Shown here one piece after another: positions 14,538 to 23,177 of a stretch of 27,691 bases of DNA. The DNA comes from RGIG1668 sp045124495 (GTDB taxonomy: Bacteria; Bacillota; Clostridia; Lachnospirales; Lachnospiraceae), in assembly GCA_045124495.1 (NCBI GenBank), contig JBGVLX010000085.1, forward strand, positions 1 through 27,691, read 5' to 3'. A program made the position numbers and the translations under genes. Under the pieces are notes generated by a model. It saw only the letters and a program-made list of their open reading frames with translations, made no database searches and was not told where the DNA came from. Each line of letters starts with the position of its first letter. Within the stretch, counting starts at the first letter, position 1.

Positions 14538-15335
14538 ATGGGAAAAATTCGTTTTTCGAGGAAACAGCTTTGTATTCCTTATGCAATTTATCTTTTTTGC
14601 TTTGTGTTTGTTCCATTATTGGTGTTAATGTACTATGCCTTTACAGATGCACACGGACATATTACCATTCAGAATTTTATTAACTTTTTTACACAAAGCA
14701 ACACCATGGGAACGTTAATTTATAGCCTTATGCTTGCTTTCGTAACCACAGTGGTATGCCTTTTGATTGCGTATCCGGTTGCCTATATTCTGGCAAAAAG
14801 TCATTTGAAGAATAAGGCTGTAATACTTATGGTATTTGTAATGCCGATGTGGATTAACTTTACATTAAGAGTAACTGCGTTAAAAGAGATTTTAACTGCC
14901 ATTGAACATAACCTGGCATTTCATCCGTTTTTAAACTCTGTAATTGGGATGACTTATGACTTTTTACCATTTATGATTATGCCAATTTATTCTACGATTA
15001 TTGGAATTGATCATAGTTTATTAGAAGCGGCAAGGGACTTAGGGGCAGGACCGGTAAAAGCTTTTTTATCAGTTGTACTTCCGTTATCCGTTCCAGGAAT
15101 TGTTGGTGGGGTTACCATGGTATTTCTTCCGGCAATGACAAATTATGTTGTTTTAGATATGCTTTATAACAGCACATATATTATGGGAAGTCTGATTGGA
15201 AGCTATTTTAGTGCATATGACTGGCACAATGGTTCCATGATTGCCATTATACTTCTTGCAATTATATTAATTGTGACATTTGTAACCGGAAAAATGTCGG
15301 AAGATCAAAGTGAGCAGAAGGGAGAAGCATTATGA
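14538..15335 (+). CDS. potB: Spermidine/putrescine ABC permease (PotB)
   Basis: This is one of two inner-membrane channel subunits, 265 aa, a normal length. Six hydrophobic segments are visible, starting with YAIYLFCFVFVPLLVLMYYA (about 13-32), and the cytoplasmic EAA loop reads LLEAARDLGAGPVKAF followed by VVLPLSVPGIVGG. That loop docks on the ATPase. AAGGAG at 14521-14526 overlaps the end of potA; the potA stop and potB start are 3 bp apart. PotB and PotC look alike; order in the operon and the N-terminal pattern support this assignment. Confidence 0.9.
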   Translation: MGKIRFSRKQLCIPYAIYLFCFVFVPLLVLMYYAFTDAHGHITIQNFINFFTQSNTMGTLIYSLMLAFVTTVVCLLIAYPVAYILAKSHLKNKAVILMVFVMPMWINFTLRVTALKEILTAIEHNLAFHPFLNSVIGMTYDFLPFMIMPIYSTIIGIDHSLLEAARDLGAGPVKAFLSVVLPLSVPGIVGGVTMVFLPAMTNYVVLDMLYNSTYIMGSLIGSYFSAYDWHNGSMIAIILLAIILIVTFVTGKMSEDQSEQKGEAL

Positions 15336-16129
15336 TGAAGAAAATATTAAGTACCTTGATACTTGGTTTTGCACTATTATTTATGTATGTTCCTATTTTG
15401 CTTCTTGCAATCTATAGTTTTACAGATTCTACTACCATTGGTGCTATCCGGTCTTTTTCGTTGGATAATTATGTTACACTGTTTACGACAGAGGAACTTC
15501 GGGAAATGATAGGGGGAACTTTGGCCCTGGCACTAATATCAGCATTGATTGCAACTGTTCTTGGAACATTAGGAGCCATTGGAACCTTTTACTCTAAAAA
15601 AACGATAAAAGCCGTTATTAACAGTGCAAATCAGGTACCAATCATTAATGCAGACGTAGTAACCGGTTTCTCCATCTGTGTGTTAATGATTATTGTGTTA
15701 GGAATGGAAAAGGACACTTTTATTCCTTTGTTGGTTGGGCATGTTACTTTATCAGCACCTTTTGTCTATACCTCAGTTGTGCCCAAATTAAAACAGATGG
15801 ACAGTTCGTTATATGAAGCAGCTTTGGATTTAGGCTGCAGTCCTTCCAAAGCATTGTTTAAAGTAGTAATTCCACAAATCATTCCCGGAATTTTATCCGG
15901 ATTTATGTTGGCAATTACTTTGTCTTTAGATGATTATTTTATTACAACTTATACAAAACCTGCTACTTTTGATACCATAAGTACTTATGTGGTAAATGCC
16001 ACCAGAGGTTCGCAGACAGAAATAAAGACAGCACTTTGGGCATTATCTACTGTGATATTTATAGTAGTGGTGCTGGTTGTGGTTGCCATGAATCTTTCTA
16101 CATTTAGAAAAAAGGGGGAAGAAGCATGA
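15332..16129 (+). CDS. potC: Spermidine/putrescine ABC permease (PotC)
   Basis: This is the second channel subunit, also 265 aa, with about six membrane segments; the first is TLILGFALLFMYVPILLLAI. The EAA loop LYEAALDLGCSPSKAL with VVIPQIIPGILSG is present, and the segment LSLDDYFITTY is the pattern usual for PotC-type permeases. Its start ATG overlaps the potB stop (ATGATGA), showing coupled translation. Confidence 0.92.
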   Translation: MMKKILSTLILGFALLFMYVPILLLAIYSFTDSTTIGAIRSFSLDNYVTLFTTEELREMIGGTLALALISALIATVLGTLGAIGTFYSKKTIKAVINSANQVPIINADVVTGFSICVLMIIVLGMEKDTFIPLLVGHVTLSAPFVYTSVVPKLKQMDSSLYEAALDLGCSPSKALFKVVIPQIIPGILSGFMLAITLSLDDYFITTYTKPATFDTISTYVVNATRGSQTEIKTALWALSTVIFIVVVLVVVAMNLSTFRKKGEEA

Positions 16130-17646
16130 AACAAAAATTAACGGCCTTTTTTCTTGTTATAATGTTATGGTTTCAAACGATGACATCGTTGGAGGTATCA
16201 GGGGCAGAGAAAAAAGAGGAAAATCTTCCTTCGGAAGAAGAAACAATCATTTTAAGAATTTGTAACTGGGAAGAGTATATTGACGAAGGGGACTGGGATG
16301 AAGAAGAAGCCATTGATTTGTCTGAAGATAGTGTGATTATTGGGCAAAACAGTCTGATTGAAGATTTTGAACAATGGTATTATGAGGTATATGGAGTCCG
16401 TGTAGAGGTGGAATATTCTACCTTTGGTACCAATGAAGATTTGTTTAATCAGTTGAATCTTGGCGATACTTATGATTTGGTGTGTCCATCGGAATATATG
16501 ATTATGAAACTTATGGTGAAAGAGAAACTAGAGCCATACAGTGAGGATTTTTTTGATGTTGAGGCTGAACATAATTATTACGTAAAAGGGGTATCTCCTT
16601 ATATTCGGCAGGTGTTTGAATCCAATGAAATCGGTGGTGAAACATGGGCAAAATATGCGGCGGGGTATATGTGGGGAACCACAGGAATTGTGTATAATCC
16701 GGAGAAAGTACCTGAAGAAGATGCTTCTACCTGGTCAATTCTGGCCAACGAAAAATATAACAGAAAAGTAACCATAAAAGATAATGTAAGAGATGCTTAT
16801 TTTGCAGCACTGGGAATTTATAAAAGTGAATTGTTATCAGAAGAAAGTTTTATTTCAGATGCAGATTATCATAATAATTTATCCGATGTCATGAATGATG
16901 TTACACCAGACACCATAAATGAAGTGGAAAAAATATTAAAGAATATTAAGGATAATGTTTATTCTTTTGAAACAGATTCTGGAAAATCCGATATGGTGAC
17001 AGGGAAGATTGTAGCCAATTATCAATGGTCTGGAGATGCGGTTTATACCATGGATCAGGCGGAAGAAGACGGTTTATATTTAAACTACGCTGTACCAAAG
17101 GAATCCACGAATCTTTGGTTTGATGGATGGGTTATGTTAAAAGATGGAATCAATGGGGATGAAGCAAAAAAACATGCGGCAGAGGCTTTTGTTAATTTTG
17201 TATCCCGGCCGGATAATGTAGTAAGAAATATGTATTATATTGGTTATACTTCTGTTATTTCTGGTGGGGAAGACAGTACGGTGTTTGATTATGTGAATTG
17301 GTGCTATGGTGCTGAGGAGGAAGAGGAAAGTGTAGAATATAATCTTGATTATTTCTTTTCAGAGGAAGAAAATGGAGATTATGTCATTATGGCTCCAAAA
17401 GAACAAATGTACAGACAACTGTTTGCACAATATCCGACTGAAGAAGTCATTAACCGATCCGCAGTCATGAATTACTTTGATGATGAGGCTAGTGTAAATA
17501 TCAATCAGATGTGGATTAATGTAAGATGTTTTGATTTAGAACAAATACCAAAACCAGTTCTGTTTTTGACAGGGGCGGTATTGGTTTTTGCTATATTTTA
17601 TGTTGTATTTATTCGTTTTTTAATGAAAAGATATAGAAAAAAATAA
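16126..17646 (+). CDS. potD: Polyamine-binding protein with C-terminal membrane anchor (PotD-like)
   Basis: This extracellular substrate-binding protein delivers spermidine or putrescine to the permeases. The start overlaps the potC stop. A signal peptide (residues 1-27, cleavage likely after VSGA) has no lipobox cysteine. The binding domain opens with ILRICNWEEYID, the usual PotD start, and has YDLVCPSEYMIMKL and WGTTGIVYNPEKV. At 506 aa it is longer than the usual 350, partly through acidic inserts (EGDWDEEEAIDLSED, EEEEES). After the domain, residues about 478-498 form a transmembrane helix (VLFLTGAVLVFAIFYVVFI) followed by KRYRKK. So the protein is probably held by a C-terminal helix instead of a lipid. 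The substrate is inferred from the operon. Confidence 0.9.
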   Translation: MKQKLTAFFLVIMLWFQTMTSLEVSGAEKKEENLPSEEETIILRICNWEEYIDEGDWDEEEAIDLSEDSVIIGQNSLIEDFEQWYYEVYGVRVEVEYSTFGTNEDLFNQLNLGDTYDLVCPSEYMIMKLMVKEKLEPYSEDFFDVEAEHNYYVKGVSPYIRQVFESNEIGGETWAKYAAGYMWGTTGIVYNPEKVPEEDASTWSILANEKYNRKVTIKDNVRDAYFAALGIYKSELLSEESFISDADYHNNLSDVMNDVTPDTINEVEKILKNIKDNVYSFETDSGKSDMVTGKIVANYQWSGDAVYTMDQAEEDGLYLNYAVPKESTNLWFDGWVMLKDGINGDEAKKHAAEAFVNFVSRPDNVVRNMYYIGYTSVISGGEDSTVFDYVNWCYGAEEEEESVEYNLDYFFSEEENGDYVIMAPKEQMYRQLFAQYPTEEVINRSAVMNYFDDEASVNINQMWINVRCFDLEQIPKPVLFLTGAVLVFAIFYVVFIRFLMKRYRKK

Positions 17647-17654
17647 AAGCAATA

Positions 17655-17686
17655 AGAAAAGGTTGTCTTTGGCAGCTTTTTCTTTT
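17655..17686 (+). terminator. Terminator of the pot operon
   Basis: AGAAAAGGTTGTC (17655-17667) pairs with GGCAGCTTTTTCT (17671-17683) over 13 positions including G-U pairs, with loop TTT, followed by TTT. Confidence 0.78.
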
Positions 17687-17762
17687 ATTATAAGATTAAG
17701 TAGAGATATGTTATAAATTAACAAAGTGCATATTTCGTAAAAAAGAGAAAGGTGGATATAAT

Positions 17763-18158
17763 ATGTTAAAGGAATTTAAAAAATTTATTGCCAGAGGAAA
17801 TGTTCTTGATATGGCGGTTGGTATTATTGTAGGTAGTGCCTTTACTGCTATTGTTAATTCTTTGGTAAATGATATTTTTACCCCGTTGATGGGTCTTATT
17901 TTGGGAGGTATTAATTTCGCTGGTTTGTCTATTAAAGTTGGAGAAGCAACCGTTGCATATGGTTCTTTTATTCAGGCGATCATTAACTTTTTGCTCATTG
18001 CATTTTCAGTATTTATGTTAATTAAAATAATTAATAAGATACCTAGAAAAAAAGAAGAAGAGAAGGCACCTACTACTAAAAAATGTCCATATTGTAAGTC
18101 TGAAATAGCAATTGATGCAGTGAAATGCCCGCACTGTACTTCAGACATTGAAGAATAG
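17763..18158 (+). CDS. mscL: Large-conductance mechanosensitive channel with C-terminal zinc ribbon
   Basis: MscL opens under membrane tension to release solutes after osmotic downshock. The first part is canonical: FIARGNVLDMAVGIIVGSAF (about 8-27) is the N-terminal amphipathic helix and TM1, and ASFIQ-like GSFIQAIINFLLIAFSVFML (about 67-86) is TM2. The normal C-terminal bundle is replaced after about residue 100 by a zinc ribbon, CPYC ... CPHC (C108, C111, C122, C125). The total is 131 aa. The ribosome site is AAAGGTGG. No clear promoter boxes are visible between the pot terminator and the start. The RNase H gene follows 14 bp later. Confidence 0.93.
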   Translation: MLKEFKKFIARGNVLDMAVGIIVGSAFTAIVNSLVNDIFTPLMGLILGGINFAGLSIKVGEATVAYGSFIQAIINFLLIAFSVFMLIKIINKIPRKKEEEKAPTTKKCPYCKSEIAIDAVKCPHCTSDIEE

Positions 18159-18172
18159 GAGTATTTAGGTAT

Positions 18173-18766
18173 ATGGCGACGAAGTATTATGCAGTAAAAG
18201 CAGGAAAAAAGACAGGAATTTTTCTTACCTGGGAGGAATGCAAAGAACAGGTAAATGGATTCTCAGGGGCGTCTTATAAAAGTTTCACATCCAAAGAAGA
18301 AGCTGAAAATTTTCTGAATTCCGGGATAAAAAAGACCGTTCCTGATAAGAGTGGTGTTATCGCTTATGTGGATGGAAGTTATCATATGCATACAAAAGAA
18401 TTTTCTTATGGAATGGTAATTTTAAAGGATGGAAAAGAATATTGCTTTTCAGAAAAGTTTGAAGATCCGGAATTAGCACTTATGAGAAATGTTGCAGGAG
18501 AGATTATGGGAGCAAAGGCTGCCATGGAATATGCACTGCAACAGGGAATAAAATCCTTGATTATTTATCATGATTATGAAGGAATTGCAAAATGGTGTCT
18601 GAATGAATGGAAAACCAATAAAGAAGGGACGAAAAAATACAAGGAGTTTTATGACAGTATAAAAGATAAGATTCAGATTCAATTTGTAAAAGTAAAAGGT
18701 CATTCCAATGATAAATACAATGACATGGCGGATCGTCTTGCCAAGGATGCTTTGGGAATTGAATAA
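18173..18766 (+). CDS. rnhA: Ribonuclease HI with viroplasmin-type N-terminal domain
   Basis: This enzyme cuts the RNA strand of RNA-DNA hybrids. It has 197 aa. Residues 1-50 form the small hybrid-binding domain seen in eukaryotic-type RNase H1 and in caulimovirus viroplasmin (YYAVKAGKKTGIFLTWEECK, then GASYKSFTSKEEAENFL). The catalytic domain (about 60-197) has D67 in AYVDGSY, E110 in AGEIMGA, D134 in IYHDYEGI, H177 in KGHSND, and D184/D187 near the end. All metal-binding positions are kept, so it should be active. The ribosome site AGGAG overlaps the mscL stop, so the two genes share a transcript. Confidence 0.92.
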   Translation: MATKYYAVKAGKKTGIFLTWEECKEQVNGFSGASYKSFTSKEEAENFLNSGIKKTVPDKSGVIAYVDGSYHMHTKEFSYGMVILKDGKEYCFSEKFEDPELALMRNVAGEIMGAKAAMEYALQQGIKSLIIYHDYEGIAKWCLNEWKTNKEGTKKYKEFYDSIKDKIQIQFVKVKGHSNDKYNDMADRLAKDALGIE

Positions 18767-18822
18767 GGTATAAAATGAAGAAAGGATAACGCGGTATCTT
18801 TAGGATACGGTATGGGTAAGAG

Positions 18823-20256
18823 ATGCTTGAAAAGATTTTTAAATTAAAACAAAACAATACTACAGTTAAAACAGAAGTAGTAGCTGGAATTACAACTTTT
18901 ATGACGATGGCGTATATCATCGCCTTAAACCCAAATCTTCTGACAGGGTTTGCAGTAGGCACTCCTTTATGGAATGCAGTTTTTCTCGCAACCGTGATTT
19001 CTGCGGGGGTGGGAACTTTGATTATGGCGTTTTATGCAAAACAGCCTTTTGTATTGGCACCGGGAATGGGATTAAATTCTTATTTTGCTACAGTGGTAGT
19101 CAGTATTGCAGGATGTACCATTTATGAGAATTATGAAGGATATGTAGAAGGATTTCAGTCCGCGTTGTCCATTATTTTAATTTCAGGAGTGTTATTTACT
19201 GTATTAACAGTGTTTAGAGTAAGAGAAAAAATCGTAGATGCTATCCCTAAGGCAGTAAGATTGGGAATACCGGCAGGAATTGGATTTATGCTGGTGAATG
19301 TTGGTCTTACGACGAATGCAGGTGTTTATAATTCAGAAGGAAATGCATATTATATGCTGACAAACTTTTTTGGAGATGGTCCAAGTGCTACCAAGGCAAC
19401 TTTAGGAGACCAGTATCCGGTTATGGTTTTGTATGTTGTTACAATGTTTATTGGAATTTTTGTTATGGCAGTATTAGGATACCGTAAGGTGAAGGGTTCT
19501 ATCTTAATTGGTATGATTGTTTCCAGTGTTACATACTGGATTTCACAGTTTGTTATTTTGGGAAATAATCCATTTGCTTCTTTAGAAGGGGCATCTTTTG
19601 TTCCGCCTTTTAAAGATATGTTGGATACTACATTCTTAAAATTTGATTTTTCTGGGTTATTTAAGATTGGAACTTTTTCCGCAATTATGACGATTGTTTC
19701 GTTCTGTATGGTGGATATGTTTGATACCATTGGAACCTTATACGGAACAGCGAAAAAAGCGAATATGTTAGATAAAGATGGAAATTATCCAAATATGAAC
19801 AAGGCTATGTTATCAGATGCAGTAGCTACCTGTGCTGGAGCTTGTACCGGTACTTCTACGGTTACTACTTTTATCGAGTCTGCCTCAGGGGTAGAAGAGG
19901 GAGGACGTACAGGACTGACTTCACTGGTATCCGGGTTGTTGTTCCTTGCTTCTATGTTTATTGCGCCAATTGCGGCATTAATTCCGGCGCCAGCGACTTC
20001 GGCAGCTCTTGTATTTGTTGGTGTTTTGATGATGGGTTCTTTAAAAGAAATCGACTATAATGATTATTCACAAATCATACCTGTGATTCTGGCTTTGATC
20101 TTTATGATAGGAACCAGTGGTATTGGAAATGGAATTGGAATTGGTCTGATAGCATATTCTATTATTAAAATATGTACCGGTAAAGCAAAAGAAGTATCTG
20201 CACTTACAGTATTTTTATCGATTTTATTTATTGGAAAGTTCTTTATTACATTTTAG
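18823..20256 (+). CDS. NCS2-family purine permease (guanine/hypoxanthine type)
   Basis: This is an integral membrane nucleobase transporter of 477 aa with about 12-14 membrane segments. It begins KTEVVAGITTFMTMAYIIAL and has VLAPGMGLNSYFA, features of the AzgA/PbuG branch of NCS2. Further conserved segments are MVDMFDTIGTLYG and ACTGTSTVTTFIESASGVEEG. Guanine or hypoxanthine uptake is the usual role; adenine is possible. The gene follows rnhA after 56 bp, which holds only a small hairpin (GTATC / GATAC). No purine riboswitch lies upstream. The ribosome site (GGGTAAGAG) is weak. Confidence 0.92.
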   Translation: MLEKIFKLKQNNTTVKTEVVAGITTFMTMAYIIALNPNLLTGFAVGTPLWNAVFLATVISAGVGTLIMAFYAKQPFVLAPGMGLNSYFATVVVSIAGCTIYENYEGYVEGFQSALSIILISGVLFTVLTVFRVREKIVDAIPKAVRLGIPAGIGFMLVNVGLTTNAGVYNSEGNAYYMLTNFFGDGPSATKATLGDQYPVMVLYVVTMFIGIFVMAVLGYRKVKGSILIGMIVSSVTYWISQFVILGNNPFASLEGASFVPPFKDMLDTTFLKFDFSGLFKIGTFSAIMTIVSFCMVDMFDTIGTLYGTAKKANMLDKDGNYPNMNKAMLSDAVATCAGACTGTSTVTTFIESASGVEEGGRTGLTSLVSGLLFLASMFIAPIAALIPAPATSAALVFVGVLMMGSLKEIDYNDYSQIIPVILALIFMIGTSGIGNGIGIGLIAYSIIKICTGKAKEVSALTVFLSILFIGKFFITF

Positions 20257-20384
20257 AATGCTTCAAAGGTTCGAGGGCAGTAATTACAAGATAGGATGAA
20301 ATAGTGCGGATGTTACTTTTCTGTTTTTATTTGTAAAATCCATGGTTATTGTGGAAATGCATAGATACTAGCTTAAATATTTGT

Positions 20385-20432
20385 TTACAATAGACTAAAA
20401 TTTCTTGTAAATTTTAGTCTATTGTAATTTTG
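20385..20432 (+). terminator. Terminator after the purine permease
   Basis: A perfect 19-bp stem, TTACAATAGACTAAAATTT at 20385-20403 with its inverse at 20409-20427, has loop CTTGT and is followed by TTTTG. The 120 bases between the permease stop and this stem hold nothing I can name. Confidence 0.88.
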
Positions 20433-20477
20433 CACAAAAAATATTAGTTATTATCTATGATTTTCGAATCCTTTTTC

Positions 20478-20506
20478 TTGAAATTAGGAAGAATTTGTGC
20501 TAATAT
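20478..20506 (+). promoter_or_regulatory. Promoter of the 693-aa protein gene
   Basis: TTGAAA (20478-20483), 17-bp spacer, TAATAT (20501-20506); the start codon is 58 bases further. Confidence 0.7.
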
Positions 20507-20563
20507 TACTATATGATTTAAAAAATTATACATAATTGCTAAATGTGTTAGGAGGAAGAGGAA

Positions 20564-22645
20564 ATGAAGTCATTACCAGCTAGCGTTTCTGCTACAAACG
20601 AGAATAGTATGCTGACGATTGCATCTTCTAGTAATAAAAGTCTTTTGTTTCGTTTTTTGAATGAACAGGTTGAAGAAGGCTTTTATGCATTGGTTATCGA
20701 TTATTTAAAAGAAAATGATTTTGATTTATCTGCGGTAAACGTAGATGAGGAAACGAGAAGTTCGTGTACAAAGTTATATGAACTTTCAGACTTTGTTCAA
20801 GAATATATAAAGAAGCCGGAACGGTATGAAATTGAAGATTGGATTGAACCGTTGTTTAAGTTTGTATATGGTGATATTGATCCAAATCAGATCGATGCAC
20901 CGGTTGCTGTATCTGGTGTGTATCGCTACAGCATTTGGCTGATTTATTTATATCAATGTGAAAAATTTGAAGTAGCTATGAGATTGATTGGGGAGAAAAT
21001 TGCTCCACAGTTAATTAATACATACTTCCAGGTTTTGGAAATTGAAGAAAGACCGAAATGCTTTGATAAGGCCATTATGGGATATTTGGATTTGATCAGT
21101 GTAGTAATGGATATTGATGTTGCTGCACAGATTCGTTCTCCGGAGACTTATTTAAATAATCTTGAAGTATTATATGATTATCTTATTGAAGATGAAAATG
21201 TACCAAGTGATTATAAGTTACATTTCAGTATGGGATTATTTAATGAATTTGTTCGTAACTTAAATTATGAAAAGGCATTTGAATTTTATGGTTTGAATGC
21301 GGAATTTATTCCGATTGATAATTTAAAAGTATATGATAGCTTTAAGGATTTGATTCGTCATTGTGATAATGCCCAGTATACGAATTTCTTAAACAGAGCA
21401 GTAGTAACTGCGATTTCAAAACAGGATATTTATAATCGCCGTATTGATGGACTGATTGCTGAAGTATCTCAATTTATTAAGAAGGTATATAAATTTATCG
21501 AAGATGAACCTGTTATGAAGAAGAATTTACAGGTATTAGGTGCAGGTCAGGCGTTGACAGATAAGAGTAATATTTTTGAAGGTTTGTATGAATATAATCT
21601 GATTTTCTATGAATGTGGAATTAAGGCATTGGTAAATCAGGATGTTTCTTCTCATTCATGGGAAGAAAAATACGAGATTCTTGAATTATTATATACTACA
21701 TTAAACGTATTGTTTGATGGGTATAATGTATATGAGTTATCGAACCGTATCGAACATCAGTATGTGGAATTAAATTGGACCGGAACTTATGTAAACAGTA
21801 ATCCTACTTTACTTAAGAATTTGTTCAGTATTAAAGAAAAGATTAAAGCGTTCAAGGTACGTAAGAATTCTATCGTAGAAAAGAATAAGGCAAACTTTGA
21901 AATTAAGAAGTTATTGGAAGACAGACAGAAACATCTTGTATTTATTGCTGCGGATGAGATGATTAAACATGGTCTGAATAATGGTAAGATTAATATCATT
22001 AATTCAAATTATGATACGAAGAAAGCAGAAAAGATGTTCCTTAAAACATATGGAGAAATTAAACTGGGAACCAGATATGTACAGGAAAGTACAGAAAAAG
22101 GTTCATTGTTTGGTAATAAGTTAAGTCAGTCTGAACAGGATGCATTAAGACTTCTTAGACATCCACATCTTTCAGAAATGATTTATAAATCAGAATGGTT
22201 ATGGAATCAATATCTGGATAAAGGTGTAGACAAGCAAACTCCGGAAGAACGTACCTATTCTGTGGCTTGTCTGATTAAGGCAGTAGAAATTTTAATTAGC
22301 AGAAAGGCTCCGGAAGAAAAGAAGGAAGATGGTCAGAGTAAGAGAGTTATCATTACCAAGACCGGTAAGGTAATTGAGTTATCTGATGAAAGTAACCAGA
22401 CTACTACTGCTGCAAAGCCGGAAAGCAATGTTATCACATATATTAATAATGTGGATAAATTCTTAATTGATAAGAGTGAGGAAAAAGTTGCTTATGTCAG
22501 AAAGTATCTGGATGACTGGATTAAAGCATTGATGGAAAAACAAATTGATAAAGATAAGCTGTTGGATTTAAATGATGCAGAAGACTTTAGAAGTCATACT
22601 TTAAAAGTAATTAAGAAACTGCATTTAGATTTGATTCCGATGTAA
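20564..22645 (+). CDS. Unrecognised large soluble helical protein, 693 aa
   Basis: I do not recognise this family. The start has AGGAGGAAGAGG just upstream. The protein has no signal peptide or membrane helix and is mostly helix-forming, with many charged residues and few Gly/Pro, so it is likely cytoplasmic. Visible stretches include a helical middle (KKVYKFIEDEPVMKKNLQVL), a basic coil-like part (KEKIKAFKVRKNSIVEKNKA, about 425-445) and LLEDRQKHLVFIAADEMIKH. A short low-complexity linker (SDESNQTTTAAKPES, about 620-634) precedes a helical C-terminus. It is a monocistronic unit with its own promoter and strong terminator, and the codon choice favours common AT-ending codons, which suggests good expression. 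A scaffold or adaptor role is possible, but no evidence decides. Confidence 0.8.
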   Translation: MKSLPASVSATNENSMLTIASSSNKSLLFRFLNEQVEEGFYALVIDYLKENDFDLSAVNVDEETRSSCTKLYELSDFVQEYIKKPERYEIEDWIEPLFKFVYGDIDPNQIDAPVAVSGVYRYSIWLIYLYQCEKFEVAMRLIGEKIAPQLINTYFQVLEIEERPKCFDKAIMGYLDLISVVMDIDVAAQIRSPETYLNNLEVLYDYLIEDENVPSDYKLHFSMGLFNEFVRNLNYEKAFEFYGLNAEFIPIDNLKVYDSFKDLIRHCDNAQYTNFLNRAVVTAISKQDIYNRRIDGLIAEVSQFIKKVYKFIEDEPVMKKNLQVLGAGQALTDKSNIFEGLYEYNLIFYECGIKALVNQDVSSHSWEEKYEILELLYTTLNVLFDGYNVYELSNRIEHQYVELNWTGTYVNSNPTLLKNLFSIKEKIKAFKVRKNSIVEKNKANFEIKKLLEDRQKHLVFIAADEMIKHGLNNGKINIINSNYDTKKAEKMFLKTYGEIKLGTRYVQESTEKGSLFGNKLSQSEQDALRLLRHPHLSEMIYKSEWLWNQYLDKGVDKQTPEERTYSVACLIKAVEILISRKAPEEKKEDGQSKRVIITKTGKVIELSDESNQTTTAAKPESNVITYINNVDKFLIDKSEEKVAYVRKYLDDWIKALMEKQIDKDKLLDLNDAEDFRSHTLKVIKKLHLDLIPM

Positions 22646-22659
22646 GAGTGTACATATGG

Positions 22660-22689
22660 ACCGTGGTGAGTGATCACCACGGTTTTTTT
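22660..22689 (+). terminator. Terminator of the 693-aa protein gene
   Basis: ACCGTGGTGA (22660-22669) pairs perfectly with TCACCACGGT (22674-22683) around loop GTGA, and six T follow. Confidence 0.95.
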
Positions 22690-22761
22690 GCATAAATCTT
22701 GAAAATAGGATTTTGAGAAATTTCACAAACAGGAAATGTTTGTTTTGTTTAGAGAAAGTGA

Positions 22762-22790
22762 TTGACAAATTGGTTGTGATGTAATATATT
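22762..22790 (+). promoter_or_regulatory. Promoter of the PadR operon
   Basis: TTGACA (22762-22767), 17-bp spacer, TATATT (22785-22790). A long palindrome begins 2 bases after the -10 box. Confidence 0.85.
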
Positions 22791-22792
22791 AT

Positions 22793-22831
22793 ATTCAAAC
22801 AATATTATACGATATATAATATTGTTTGAAT
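22793..22831. promoter_or_regulatory. 39-bp perfect palindromic operator of the PadR operon
   Basis: The 17-nt arm ATTCAAACAATATTATA (22793-22809) is matched perfectly by its inverse at 22815-22831, around CGATA. It covers the likely transcription start. PadR proteins bind dyads in their own promoters, so this is the likely autorepression site. In RNA it could also form a 17-bp stem at the 5' end. Confidence 0.82.
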
Positions 22832-22859
22832 GCCAAAGGTGGAGAAAAGGAGGGATTAT

Positions 22860-23177
22860 ATGATATTTCAGTTAGGGACACCATTGCTGGATGCCTGTGT
22901 TTTAGCAGTATTAAAGGAAGAAGATGCATATGGATATACGTTAACGAAACAGATTCAGGAAATATTTGAAATTTCAGAATCTACTTTGTATCCGATTTTG
23001 CGGAGACTTCAGAAAGAAGGATTGGTAAGTACTTACGACCAGCCTTTTAATGGAAGAAACCGGAGATATTACACCATTACATCGGAAGGCAGAATACGGT
23101 TTCAGTATTATCAGGAAGAATGGATATCGTATCGGGAAAAAGTGGACGAGTTGATAGGAGGGAAAGCAGATGAGTAA
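22860..23177 (+). CDS. PadR-family transcriptional regulator
   Basis: This is a winged-helix regulator of the small PadR-s2 type, 105 aa. I chose ATG 22860, behind AAGGAGGG, over an in-frame ATG at 22830, because the family starts with MxFQxGxPLLDACVL and the earlier ATG lies in the operator. The pattern DAYGYTLTKQIQE, then ESTLYPILRRLQKEGLV and a wing GRNRRYYTIT is complete. The C-terminal helix FQYYQEEWISYREKVDELI makes the dimer. The next gene overlaps its end by 8 bp. PadR regulators with DUF1700 and DUF4097 partners are common in Firmicutes and are thought to respond to envelope stress; the ligand is unknown. Confidence 0.94.
   Translation: MIFQLGTPLLDACVLAVLKEEDAYGYTLTKQIQEIFEISESTLYPILRRLQKEGLVSTYDQPFNGRNRRYYTITSEGRIRFQYYQEEWISYREKVDELIGGKADE

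Noticed and set aside
14386..14628. An 80-aa reading frame spanning the potA-potB junction
   Set aside because: It is an out-of-frame shadow of potA and potB with no ribosome site of its own.
18767..18822. A purine riboswitch before the NCS2 permease
   Set aside because: Only 56 bp separate the genes, and the one small hairpin does not match the purine riboswitch core.
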